This document shows, piece by piece, positions 17,101 to 25,427 of a stretch of DNA of 53,384 nucleotides. The number at the start of each line of letters is the position of its first letter. Position 1 is the stretch's first letter. Origin of the DNA: Bacteroidaceae bacterium. Lineage in GTDB: Bacteria > Bacteroidota > Bacteroidia > Bacteroidales > Bacteroidaceae. Made by a program: the position numbers and the translations under genes. The notes below the pieces were generated by a model, which was not told where the DNA came from, did no database searches, and worked only from the letters and a program-made list of their open reading frames with translations. The stretch is from NCBI GenBank assembly GCA_017615125.1, contig JAGAAS010000067.1, positions 1 through 53,384 of the forward strand. The letters are read 5' to 3'.

Positions 17101-17497
17101 TCCGAACCAGCGTCCCTGTCTCGTCGAAGATGAATGTTTTCCTTAGGGTGCCTACGGTTGTCTTTCCGTAGCGTTTCTTCTCGCCCCAGGCACCGAACTC
17201 CTGCAGCAAGGCGGTGGTGTTGTCGGAGAGCAGGGTGAAGGGCAGCTGGTAGTTCTGTTCGAACTTCTTGTGCGAGCTGACGCTGTCCTTGCTGATGCCG
17301 ACGACGAGGTATCCCTGCGCTTGCAGTGCCTCGTAGTTGTCGCGCAGATTACAAGCCTCGGCGGTGCATCCGGGGGTGTTGTCCTTGGGGTAGAAGTAGA
17401 TGATGACTTTCTTTCCTGCGAAGTCCGTTGACTTCACGATGTTGCCGTTCTGGTCGTTTGCCTCGAAGTAAGGCATCTTGTCTCCAATCTGTATCAT
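17054..17497 (-). CDS. bcp: Thiol peroxidase, Bcp-type peroxiredoxin
   Basis: A 147-residue thioredoxin-dependent peroxiredoxin that reduces hydroperoxides in the cytoplasm. The peroxidatic cysteine lies in KDNTPGCTAEACNLRD, and the CxxxxC spacing marks the atypical two-cysteine Bcp subfamily. The length is typical. Its 3' end overlaps the 3' end of the converging glycerate kinase gene by 47 bases. The TerB-DnaJ gene lies 91 bases downstream, behind its stop in transcription order reversed, so it is read before bcp on the same strand. Confidence 0.95.
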   Translation of the reverse strand: MIQIGDKMPYFEANDQNGNIVKSTDFAGKKVIIYFYPKDNTPGCTAEACNLRDNYEALQAQGYLVVGISKDSVSSHKKFEQNYQLPFTLLSDNTTALLQEFGAWGEKKRYGKTTVGTLRKTFIFDETGTLVRIIEKVDTKNHAAQIL

Positions 17498-17588
17498 AGT
17501 CTTAGGGTTTTAGATTTTTATAGTAGCTATTATTGAGGGCTGTGAAGAGGGGAAAACTATCTGAGGTGACAGAAGGAAAGGGAGGACA

Positions 17589-18377
17589 TCAGTTCATTCC
17601 GCGCTGGCGCTTGATTTCCTCGTAGGCCTCGTTGATTTTCTTCAGTTTTTCGGTAGCTTCGCGTACCATATCCTCTCCGGCGTTGGCAACCTTGTCGGGG
17701 TGGTACTTGAGAGCCATACGCCGATAGGCTTTCTTCACCTCTTCATCGGTAGCCGAGGGTTCTATCTCGAGTGCCTTGTAGGCCCAGTCGGGATCTTTGG
17801 TTTTCTGGTAGAGGGCAGCGAGCGACTGGTAGTCGGCACTGGAGATTCCCATTGCCGATGCTATGCGGCGGATGACGGCTTCCTCTTCTGGGGCGAAGTC
17901 TCCGTCGGCGTTGGCGAGCCCCAGCAGCATGTGAACCATCTCGAGGCGCGTGGAGTAGTTGACGTAGCGGGCTATCTGTGCGGAGACGGAGGTGGGGTCG
18001 ATGTCTTTCTTCAGCAGGTCCTTCAGCAGCTGGAGGGCTTCCTTTGCGCCTTGTTCCCCGTAGTTTTTCGCGAGGAACGCTTTCACGTAGCTCAGCTCCG
18101 ACTTGAGCAGACGCCCGTCGGCTTTCATGACGCAGGCTATGAGCACAAGCATCGACACGCGGATGTCGCCTACGGTTGTGGTGCGTCGGTAGGAATCGCT
18201 GTTGCGCGAGTAGGTGTCGGAGCTCGTGCGACGAGAGCTTGTGTACGTGTCGTCAGAGCTTCCTATCATCTTGACTCCCGAGTCGAGCAGGGAGCCGATG
18301 AAGAGTCCGATAAGTGCCCCGATGGGTCCTCCGTAGGCAAATCCCAAGCCTCCTAATATCCATTTACCCCAAGCCAT
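17589..18377 (-). CDS. TerB-like / DnaJ-domain membrane-associated co-chaperone
   Basis: 262 residues. The N-terminus [20 protein letters not shown] is hydrophobic and glycine-rich, like the membrane-anchoring segment of DjlA. Residues of about 70-180 form an all-helical TerB-like domain ([32 protein letters not shown]). The last 60 residues are a J-domain with the HPD motif in LKYHPDKVA. The order anchor, TerB, J-domain is that of DjlA-type co-chaperones, which stimulate DnaK at the inner membrane. A Ser/Thr/Arg-rich linker joins anchor and TerB domain. No clear promoter was seen. Confidence 0.88.
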   Translation of the reverse strand: MAWGKWILGGLGFAYGGPIGALIGLFIGSLLDSGVKMIGSSDDTYTSSRRTSSDTYSRNSDSYRRTTTVGDIRVSMLVLIACVMKADGRLLKSELSYVKAFLAKNYGEQGAKEALQLLKDLLKKDIDPTSVSAQIARYVNYSTRLEMVHMLLGLANADGDFAPEEEAVIRRIASAMGISSADYQSLAALYQKTKDPDWAYKALEIEPSATDEEVKKAYRRMALKYHPDKVANAGEDMVREATEKLKKINEAYEEIKRQRGMN

Positions 18378-18414
18378 AGTGAGAAGATTTGTTCGTTAGA
18401 AGTGAGTGCGATGA

Positions 18415-18470
18415 ATGATGAAGAAAGAATAATTTTTTTTCGAGAAGGAATCTCGCCGTATGAAGAACGG
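18415..18470. repeat. Dispersed T-rich repeat, copy B
   Basis: Its reverse complement carries CATACGGCGAGATTCCTTCT followed by a T-rich block and ATTCTTTCTTCAT. This matches copy D at 35607-35651 and is related to copies A and C. Confidence 0.65.
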
Positions 18471-18586
18471 ACGGAGCAGCGAAGCCAGAGTTGTGCTTGC
18501 GCAAGCTATGGTGAGTCGCGACGGACGAAGAACTTTGTTCAAGGAAAAAATTTTTTTCTTAATACATATTTGAATATGGAGAGAAC

Positions 18587-20359
18587 TTATTTCTCCTGTT
18601 CCTCAAGAGCAGCGGGGGTGGTGTCGGGTTGTTCGATAGGAGCCTCGGATTTTGTTTCCGGAGTCTCTGGCTGAGGTGTTTGCTTCTCGTCGGGCATCCC
18701 AGCAGGATTTTCGTTTTGCTGCGTGGCGGATTTCTTGTAGAGGAAGCGGCGTATCTTCTGTGTGGCAGTCTTCGAGAAGGGCTCTTTCTGTATCTCCACG
18801 CGGCTGATTTGCGAGAAGCGGCTTACCTGCTTGTTGACGGCTCGGAGCACGGCTTCCTTCTGTGCCTGCAGACGCTCGAAGAACTGCTCTTCGCTGGCGT
18901 GATCCCAGTCGAGAACATTCTTGTTGAGCTGCACGAGGGCTACCAGCTTGCCGTCGTCGTCAACGACGAGTGATTCGTCAACGCCTTCAAGGTCGTTGAT
19001 GACGTGTTCAATCTCCTCGGGATAGATGTTTTCGCCCGAGGGGCCGATAATGACGGAACCCATACGCCCGCGTATGGAGAATCGTCCTTTCTCGTCGATG
19101 GTTGCAAGGTCTCCCGTGCGGAACCATCCGTCGCTTGTGAAGACGCTGGCAGTACGGTCTGGGTCTTTGTAGTAGCCCATCATCACGTTGTTTCCCTTGA
19201 CGATGATTTCACCCTCGCCTGTGGCTGGGTCAACGTCTTTGAGCTTCACATCCACGCCGTAGGCTGCTCCTCCGGTGGTGCCGACGTGCGTCTGTTTGAC
19301 TCCTGCCGTACAAATGAGCGGAGCACACTCTGTCATACCGTAACCGATGGCGTAGTGGAAGTGGATGCGTTTGAGGAAGGCTTCCACGTTGCTGTCAAGC
19401 TTGGCTCCTCCCACACCGAAGAACTTGATGCGCCCTCCGAAGGTCTTTTTCAGTCGCTTGCCTACCAGCTTCCAGAGTAGCCAGGGGGTGTGGTCTCGCA
19501 TCCAGCGAAGCACGGTGCTCTTCTCAATGCTGGGGACGACGCTGCTCTTGTACATCTTCTCGATGATGAGGGGCACGCTGAGCATGATGGTGGGGCGCAC
19601 CGTCATGAGGGCGTGCAGGAGCACGGAAGCCGTAGGGGGCTTCTGCAGGTAGCAGACCTTTCCGCCTACTGACATCGGATAGAGCACGCCGATGGTGAGC
19701 TCGTAGGTGTGGGGCATAGGCAGGATGGAGAGCCATACGTCGCGCTTTGAGGTGCGATGTGCATGATACGAGATGGTGATGTTGGTGCAGAAGTTACGGT
19801 GACTAAGCATAACGCCCTTGGCGTTGCCCGTAGTGCCGGAGGTGTAGATGATGGCAGCCATATCGTCAGGCCCGGGAACGGAGGGTCTTCCGTCGCAGGT
19901 GAAGGCTTCACGCTTGCGGCGGATGATATCGAGCGTCTCGATGTCGATAACAAGATTCAACTTGTCGAGCTGCTCATCGGTGAACCGGCTGAGGAAGCGT
20001 TTTGACACGAAGAGCGCCTTGCTGCCCGAGTGGGCGAGGATGTTGCTTATCTCGTTAGCCGAGGAGTCGGGGAGAATGGGAACTGCCACACGCCCGAAGG
20101 CTACCAGCGAGAAGAAGGCGACGGTCCAGTTGGGGGTGTTCTGCGAGAGAATGACAACCCTGTCGCTGCTGCCGATGCCATAACGCGAGAGGAGCTGCGA
20201 GATAGAGTCGCAGGTCTTGCGAAAGCTGCCGTAGGTGTAGCGTACGTCGGTGTCGATCATTTCCGACATCTGCCTTTTCTCGAAGCGTGTGGTGCAATAG
20301 CTGTAAAGTTCCTCAAGGGTGGTTATGCTGTGTATGCGTGCTGTCTTTCTTTTACTCAT
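18587..20359 (-). CDS. Long-chain acyl-CoA synthetase (AMP-binding)
   Basis: A 590-residue adenylate-forming enzyme that activates fatty acids with ATP and CoA. The P-loop-like motif IIYTSGTTGNAKGVMLSH is near residue 170, YGMTE-type motif YGMTECAP near 345, and GWFRTGDLA plus the catalytic-lysine region lie near the C-terminus. After the enzyme proper there is a tail of about 45 residues rich in Pro, Glu, Thr and Gln (from about residue 545), which is not part of the fold. The exact fatty-acid chain length cannot be told. A -7 element lies at 20381-20388, and the gene appears to be transcribed alone. Confidence 0.9.
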   Translation of the reverse strand: MSKRKTARIHSITTLEELYSYCTTRFEKRQMSEMIDTDVRYTYGSFRKTCDSISQLLSRYGIGSSDRVVILSQNTPNWTVAFFSLVAFGRVAVPILPDSSANEISNILAHSGSKALFVSKRFLSRFTDEQLDKLNLVIDIETLDIIRRKREAFTCDGRPSVPGPDDMAAIIYTSGTTGNAKGVMLSHRNFCTNITISYHAHRTSKRDVWLSILPMPHTYELTIGVLYPMSVGGKVCYLQKPPTASVLLHALMTVRPTIMLSVPLIIEKMYKSSVVPSIEKSTVLRWMRDHTPWLLWKLVGKRLKKTFGGRIKFFGVGGAKLDSNVEAFLKRIHFHYAIGYGMTECAPLICTAGVKQTHVGTTGGAAYGVDVKLKDVDPATGEGEIIVKGNNVMMGYYKDPDRTASVFTSDGWFRTGDLATIDEKGRFSIRGRMGSVIIGPSGENIYPEEIEHVINDLEGVDESLVVDDDGKLVALVQLNKNVLDWDHASEEQFFERLQAQKEAVLRAVNKQVSRFSQISRVEIQKEPFSKTATQKIRRFLYKKSATQQNENPAGMPDEKQTPQPETPETKSEAPIEQPDTTPAALEEQEK

Positions 20360-20380
20360 AGTTCAACTTGTAAGTCGCTG

Positions 20381-20388
20381 CAAAGGTA
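20381..20388 (-). promoter_or_regulatory. -7 element of the acyl-CoA synthetase gene
   Basis: The minus strand reads TACCTTTG, a full TAnnTTTG match, 21 bases before the start codon. No convincing -33 element. Confidence 0.5.
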
Positions 20389-20496
20389 TAATTCTTTTTG
20401 TTCTGAAACAGGAATTGTTGCAAAGAAAATGCTTGTTTTTGCCCAAACAAAATCCTGCTATGCAAAAAGAAGGGGTTTTCTTTCCCCTTCTTCCCT

Positions 20497-20958
20497 TTAT
20501 TCATGAGTAGCGAAACGCTGCTCTGCCAGTTGCTCGTATTTGGTTCCGGGCCTTCCGTAGTTGGCAAAGGGATAAATGGAGATACCCCCTCGTGGAGTGA
20601 AGAATCCTGTCACTTCGATGTATTTCGGGTTCATCAGCCGAATGAGGTCCTTCATGATGGTGTTCACGCAGTCTTCGTGGAAGTCACCGTGATTGCGGAA
20701 GCTGAAGAGATAGAGCTTCAGACTCTTGCTCTCTACCATTCTCTTGTCGGGAACGTAGCTGATGCGTATCTCTGCGAAGTCGGGCTGCCCGGTGATGGGG
20801 CAGAGGGTAGTGAATTCGGGGCAGTTGAAGCGCACCCAGTAGTCGTTGTCGGGATGCTGGTTCTCGAACGTCTCCAGCACCTCGGGCGTGTAGTCCTGAC
20901 AGAATGTTGTCTTATGTCCGAGGGCTTCAAGCCCTTCGTCTTGTCTGTTGTTTGTCAT
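20497..20958 (-). CDS. queF: NADPH-dependent 7-cyano-7-deazaguanine reductase
   Basis: The 153-residue short (YkvM-type) QueF reduces preQ0 to preQ1 in queuosine synthesis. The catalytic cysteine is in [15 protein letters not shown], and the QueF signature [16 protein letters not shown] contains the NADPH/substrate residues, followed by HEDCVN. The gene starts 18 bases after the end of the queuosine-precursor transporter gene, so the two form one operon. Confidence 0.97.
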   Translation of the reverse strand: MTNNRQDEGLEALGHKTTFCQDYTPEVLETFENQHPDNDYWVRFNCPEFTTLCPITGQPDFAEIRISYVPDKRMVESKSLKLYLFSFRNHGDFHEDCVNTIMKDLIRLMNPKYIEVTGFFTPRGGISIYPFANYGRPGTKYEQLAEQRFATHE

Positions 20959-20976
20959 TATCTGATGTGTTTATGA

Positions 20977-21663
20977 TTAGTCGTTTTTCTCTTTCAGCCT
21001 GAAAGGGTTGTAGGAGATGCCGTTGTCATACGTGTCGATGCCGTCATACGCTTTTACTCGTTTCACGATGCGTGCTGTCAAGGGGAGCACGATGATTTCG
21101 TAGCAAACTTTCGCTACTATCTGACAGGCCATAGTGATGAGGATGACTTTGGTGCCCATGTTCCAGAAGACGATGGGAACGAAGATGAGTGAGTCGATAG
21201 TCTCTCCCGCTACGGATGAGACAACAGCGCGCAACCCGAAGCGTTTCCCTTTGTTGGCAACTTTCATGCGGCTCATTACCAGCGCGTTGATGGTGGAGCC
21301 TGCCAGGAAAGCCAACAACGAGGCTACTGTCGCGCGAGGAGCTGCACCAAACACATAGCGGAAGGCTTCGTCTCCTTCCCAGAAGGGAGCTCCCGGAAGA
21401 AGGATGACAAGCTGGCTGACGAGCACGAAAAAGAAATTCATGGCAAAGCCGCTCCAGATAACCAGCTGGGCTTTCCTGTATCCGTAGACTTCGCTGAGGC
21501 AATCGTTGAGGATGTACGAGATAGGGAAGATGATGACTGCGCCGCTCAAGGTGAACTTACCAAAGAGGCAGAAAAGTTTGACGGCGAACAGATTGGAAGC
21601 GATGAGGCATACGTTGAACAGTATAGCCATCACCACAAATGTAGTTGTGTGGTTTTGTTTCAT
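20977..21663 (-). CDS. yhhQ: Queuosine precursor transporter (YhhQ family)
   Basis: A 228-residue inner membrane protein with about six transmembrane segments. The conserved features of the YhhQ/VUT family are visible: ISYILNDCLSEVYGYRKA near residue 50, then SSVAGETIDSLIFVPIVFW near 140. The family imports queuosine precursors such as preQ0/preQ1. Placement directly upstream of queF supports this substrate. It is preceded by a leader of about 100 bases with two perfect hairpins. Confidence 0.93.
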   Translation of the reverse strand: MKQNHTTTFVVMAILFNVCLIASNLFAVKLFCLFGKFTLSGAVIIFPISYILNDCLSEVYGYRKAQLVIWSGFAMNFFFVLVSQLVILLPGAPFWEGDEAFRYVFGAAPRATVASLLAFLAGSTINALVMSRMKVANKGKRFGLRAVVSSVAGETIDSLIFVPIVFWNMGTKVILITMACQIVAKVCYEIIVLPLTARIVKRVKAYDGIDTYDNGISYNPFRLKEKND

Positions 21664-21775
21664 TTTCTTGTTTTTTTAGTGGTTCCAAGCACACTTGGAA
21701 AAGAAAAGGATGCCGTTTCTTGAGGCGAAAAAAACCTCAAGGGAAGCACTTATCTTTTCCTCGGGCGCAAAGGTA
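21664..21775 (-). promoter_or_regulatory. Promoter and hairpin-bearing leader of yhhQ-queF
   Basis: The minus strand has TACCTTTG (21768-21775) as -7 element. The leader that follows contains CTTGAGG/CCTCAAG (21719-21741) around a T-rich loop and TTCCAAG/CTTGGAA (21683-21700) around a four-base loop. An A-rich stretch precedes the ATG. It does not match the preQ1 riboswitch consensus I know, but the layout is suggestive for a queuosine operon. Confidence 0.5.
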
Positions 21776-21776
21776 C

Positions 21777-21810
21777 GAAAAAAAGCGTCTGCCAAGTAGC
21801 AAACGCTCAA
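21777..21810 (-). terminator. Terminator after the Y-family polymerase gene
   Basis: Hairpin AGCGT-c-TGC / GCA-a-ACGCT (21784-21792 with 21799-21807), followed on the minus strand by a run of seven T. Its T-run abuts the yhhQ promoter. Confidence 0.65.
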
Positions 21811-21935
21811 TTTTTTGCTTTTTTTAGCCTGTCTTTGGCTGTGTGAACGGATTTTTCTTTCTCTTCCAGACTCTTTCGTAGGAGTAGAAGAAGAATTTAT
21901 AGGAAGGGCGCAAACGGTTTAGAACGTGATATTTA

Positions 21936-23462
21936 TTATTCGCTATGTCCGCCTCGTTGTTTGTTGCGTTCTCGTCCTGTGGCTCCCTCTTCGAAGTTCA
22001 AGCCTTTCAGGATGGCGTTCTTGCCGTATCGTTTTTTTATGCTCAGTACGGTTTCCTGTAGGCGTTGTTCCTTTTTAATGCTTTTGTCGTTTTCTTCTTC
22101 CTTGACCATCTTTTCCTTATTGTCTTCGGAGAACAGGCTGAGCTGAACGGGTTCGGTGGATTTTTTTTCTTTCAGCTTATAGCTTTGCTCTTCGCTGATG
22201 ACGTGCGAGACGGTGATGCTGATGCGGCGGATGAGCAGCTTCGGATTCACAATCTTGTCAAAAAGCCTGCAAGCGGCAGCGGTGAAAAGACGGGTAGACG
22301 AGGTGTACTGGCTCAAAGTCTCCGATCCGTGAGTTCGCTTGGGAACTTGCCTCCCGTGATGGTCGAAGACAACTGTTCCTTGATAGGTTTCTTTCATTTT
22401 GGGATCTATCAGATTGGAAACGTCGTAGCTGATAGTAAGGTCTATGGCGTTGGCACAGAGGTGCATATTCACAAGACGGAAGGCGAGCTCCTCTGTCATT
22501 TCCTTTAGGACGACTTTTGCCTTTCGTGCGGAGTAAGGTTCGTGAAGGACTTGTCCATTACATAATGAGCGTGACTTCGGTTCGTGTTCCTTTATGTCGT
22601 GAATGGTTATCGGCTCCCATCCCCATGCGTGATCGATGAGCAGCTCGGCACCTTTTCCGAAGAGGCGAAAAAGAAACTGTTCGTGCTTCAGGGAACAGCG
22701 TGCCAAGTCGCCTATAGTCTCGATGCCGTAGCTTGTCAGCTTGTTGGCAGTACTTCGCCCTATCTGCCAGAAATCTGTCAGCGGACGGTGGTTCCACAGC
22801 TGTTCCCTAAAAGTTCTTTCGTTGAGTTCGGCAATACGCACATTGTCTTTGTCGGGGGCGATGTGCTTGGCAACGATGTCCATAGCTACCTTTGCGAGAT
22901 ATAAGTTCGTGCCTATTCCTGCTGTTGCAGTGATGCCGGTTTCTTCGTAAATAGCCTGAATGATTTGTTTTGCCAGCTCCTTGGATGTCGTGTTGTACAT
23001 CTTCATGTAGGGCGTGGCGTCGCAGAATACTTCGTCGACGGAGTAAACAAGGATGTCGTCGTTAGAGAAGAACTTTTCGTAGATGCTCTTGATAAGTGAA
23101 CTGTAGTGCATGTAGAAAGCCATTCTCGGCTTGGCTACTATGTAGTCGATAGCCAATTCGGGATGTGCTTCAAGTTCATCTGATGAGGCGGATTTTCCTT
23201 TCAGTTGTTGGCTGGGAAGGAGCTTGCAACGTTTCAGGTTTTCCTTGCGTACGCATTGTTCCACTTCATACAAACGTGCTCTCCCGCCCAGCCCATAGGC
23301 TTTCAGCGGAGGCGTGATAGCAAGGCAGATGGTCTTCTGCGTGCGGCTGATGTCTGCCACAACAAGATTGGTCTTGAGGGGGTCAAGTCCTCTTTCCACG
23401 CACTCAACAGAGGCGTAGAAGGATTTTAGGTCTATGGCAAAATACGTTCGCTGCTTTTCCAT
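21936..23462 (-). CDS. Y-family DNA polymerase (UmuC/ImpB-like)
   Basis: 508 residues. The first catalytic aspartate is in YFAIDLKSFYASVECVERG and the second acidic motif in LVYSVDEVFCDATPY. The middle holds the helix-hairpin-helix (FWQIGRSTANKLTSYGIETIGDLA) and the C-terminal half the little-finger domain. It belongs to the UmuC-like branch related to UvrX, a translesion polymerase. The last 90 residues are lysine/glutamate-rich and could hold a clamp-binding motif (QLSLF is seen). No UmuD-like partner or SOS box was recognised nearby, so its control is unclear. It follows the ACT-domain gene after 75 bases on the same strand. Confidence 0.92.
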   Translation of the reverse strand: MEKQRTYFAIDLKSFYASVECVERGLDPLKTNLVVADISRTQKTICLAITPPLKAYGLGGRARLYEVEQCVRKENLKRCKLLPSQQLKGKSASSDELEAHPELAIDYIVAKPRMAFYMHYSSLIKSIYEKFFSNDDILVYSVDEVFCDATPYMKMYNTTSKELAKQIIQAIYEETGITATAGIGTNLYLAKVAMDIVAKHIAPDKDNVRIAELNERTFREQLWNHRPLTDFWQIGRSTANKLTSYGIETIGDLARCSLKHEQFLFRLFGKGAELLIDHAWGWEPITIHDIKEHEPKSRSLCNGQVLHEPYSARKAKVVLKEMTEELAFRLVNMHLCANAIDLTISYDVSNLIDPKMKETYQGTVVFDHHGRQVPKRTHGSETLSQYTSSTRLFTAAACRLFDKIVNPKLLIRRISITVSHVISEEQSYKLKEKKSTEPVQLSLFSEDNKEKMVKEEENDKSIKKEQRLQETVLSIKKRYGKNAILKGLNFEEGATGRERNKQRGGHSE

Positions 23463-23537
23463 CTGTTTTTGCTACGTACGTAAGGGGATAGACCTGAGTC
23501 GGATGCGTAGTGCGCAGGTTGTGGCGTGTGGGCCTTT

Positions 23538-23969
23538 TTATTTGGCGATGGCGTTCAGCTGCGTTTCTTCAACGAAGTTCAAGCGGTTCGAGTCGATAAC
23601 TTGGCGTGTCTTCTCTGTATTGTCTGTGCGGAACACAAGGATGCCTTTCCCGTGGAGCAGGAAGGAATACATGTAGTTGATTCCTATGCCGTTGGAAGAA
23701 AACAGCTTAACGGCTTCGGCAGCTCTTCCGGGCTCGTCGTCCAAAGCAATAGCAAACACATCGCTGAGTACCACATTGATGCCATCTTCCTTCAGAAGCA
23801 GAAAGGCTTTTGTCGGTTCGCTGCAGATAATGCGGTATATGCCATACTCCTGAGTATCGGCAATCGTGGAAGCGATAATCTGGATGTTGGCGTCTTTGAG
23901 CGATTGAAGAACACGCAGTAGCGTGCCGCTCTTGTTCTCTATGAATACAGATAGTTGATGAATAGTCAT
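23538..23969 (-). CDS. Tandem ACT-domain amino-acid-binding protein
   Basis: A 143-residue protein made of two ACT domains (residues 1-70, starting QLSVFIENKSGTLLRVLQ, and 72-143). ACT domains bind amino acids and allow allosteric control. Small free-standing ACT proteins of this type are often found next to phenylacetate-CoA ligase genes in anaerobes, as here, where paaK ends 140 bases upstream. It is probably a ligand-sensing regulator or effector of that pathway. No enzymatic domain is present. Confidence 0.88.
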   Translation of the reverse strand: MTIHQLSVFIENKSGTLLRVLQSLKDANIQIIASTIADTQEYGIYRIICSEPTKAFLLLKEDGINVVLSDVFAIALDDEPGRAAEAVKLFSSNGIGINYMYSFLLHGKGILVFRTDNTEKTRQVIDSNRLNFVEETQLNAIAK

Positions 23970-24109
23970 GCTTCTTGGGGTATAATCAAACGTGTTATTA
24001 ATCCTAGGGTAGCGGGTGCTACTTCGGGGTATTTTTTCTTTTCCTTATTTATTATTAGGGATGCCTTTGCAGGCATGTTTCTCTCTCTTGCGGTTATTCT
24101 CTTTTTCTT

Positions 24110-25423
24110 TTACTGATATACCTTACGCTTGTCAACCACACGTACGGCTTTGCCTTCGCTTACGGGAAGCGAGCCTTTGGGTACGAGCTTGACGTGAGGC
24201 GTCAGGAGTATCTCGTCCTTCAGGGCACGGGTGACTTGTCGGGCGAGGTTCTGAAGCATGCCGTAGTCGTCGGTGAACTCAGCTACTTCCACTTCAACTG
24301 TCATGTTGTCGTTGTCGTCGTCGGTGGTAAGTGTAATAAGATAGTTGCTTCCGAGCTCGGGATACTGCATCAGAATCTTCTCGATCTGAATGGGGAAGAT
24401 GTTGACGCCTCGGAGCACCATCATATCGTCGCTCCTGCCGCGCATTCTGTCGAGACGGACATGATTTCTTCCGCACGGACAGGTTCTTCCAAGTACGCGA
24501 GTGAGGTCTCTCGTGCGGTAGCGCAACAAGGGCATAGCCTCGCGGTTCAGCGTGGTAAGGACAAGTTCTCCTACCTCACCGTCGGGCACGGGCTCCAATG
24601 TGTCGGGATTGACGATTTCGACGATGTAGTAGTCCTCCCAGAAGTGAAGTCCGTTCTGCTCCTGACATTCAAATCCTACGCCTGGGCCGCACATCTCGCT
24701 CATACCGAACGAGTTATATGCTTTCACTCCCAGCATATCCTCGATGCGCTTCCTTTGCTCCTCGCTGTGGGGCTCGGCGCCTATCGCCAGCACGCGCAGT
24801 TTGGTGTCGCGGCGTGGGTCGATGCCTTGATCTTGCATCACTTCGTAGAGGCGGGTGACGTAGGAGGGTACGGCGTGCAGGGCTGTGGTGCCGAAGTCGG
24901 TAATGAACTTAATCTGTCGGAGCGAGTTGCCTGCAGCCGCAGGAACGGTGAGCATGCCAAGCCTTTCTGCACCGTACTGGAAGCCTAAACCTCCCGTGAA
25001 CATACCGTAGCCGGAGGAGTTCTGGAACACGTCGTCGGGGCGAAGTCCTACCATCCACAGACAGCGGGCAACAGCCTCTGCCCATTCGTCAAGGTCCTTC
25101 TGCGTGTGAAGGATGACGGTAGGATTACCGGTTGTTCCTGAGGACGAATGCAGACGCACGCACTTGCTGAGGGGCACGCTGGCCATCCCGAAAGGATAGG
25201 TTTCGCGCAGATCCTGCTTTGTGGTGAACGGGATCTTCCGTATGTCGTCGAGGCTTTGAATATCCTCGGGCTTCAGCCCTATCTGTTCGAAGCGTTGCTT
25301 GTAGAAGGGTGAGTTCATGCAGTGCTTGACGGTAGCTTGCAAGCGCTGTAGCTGGAGGGCTTCAAGTTCTTCTCTTGAGAGGGCCTCCTTGTCGGGGTGT
25401 AGGTAAGGTGATTTGTAGTCCAT
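24110..25423 (-). CDS. paaK: Phenylacetate-CoA ligase
   Basis: A 437-residue adenylate-forming ligase converting phenylacetate (or a related aryl acid) plus CoA and ATP to the thioester. Seen: SSGTTGNPTVILHT near residue 92, the FGMSEMCGPGV motif near 240, YRTRDLTRVL near 305 and the C-terminal lysine region. The length is that of PaaK. No aerobic paa ring-oxidation genes are present, so in this anaerobe it more likely serves aryl-acid (amino-acid-derived) metabolism. It starts four bases after the flavodiiron gene stop and is followed by an ACT-domain gene. Confidence 0.93.
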   Translation of the reverse strand: MDYKSPYLHPDKEALSREELEALQLQRLQATVKHCMNSPFYKQRFEQIGLKPEDIQSLDDIRKIPFTTKQDLRETYPFGMASVPLSKCVRLHSSSGTTGNPTVILHTQKDLDEWAEAVARCLWMVGLRPDDVFQNSSGYGMFTGGLGFQYGAERLGMLTVPAAAGNSLRQIKFITDFGTTALHAVPSYVTRLYEVMQDQGIDPRRDTKLRVLAIGAEPHSEEQRKRIEDMLGVKAYNSFGMSEMCGPGVGFECQEQNGLHFWEDYYIVEIVNPDTLEPVPDGEVGELVLTTLNREAMPLLRYRTRDLTRVLGRTCPCGRNHVRLDRMRGRSDDMMVLRGVNIFPIQIEKILMQYPELGSNYLITLTTDDDNDNMTVEVEVAEFTDDYGMLQNLARQVTRALKDEILLTPHVKLVPKGSLPVSEGKAVRVVDKRKVYQ

Positions 25424-25427
25424 ATTT

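Noticed and set aside
21664-21775. Known preQ1 riboswitch
   Set aside because: The hairpin loop and A-rich tail do not follow the class I consensus order, so no class was assigned.
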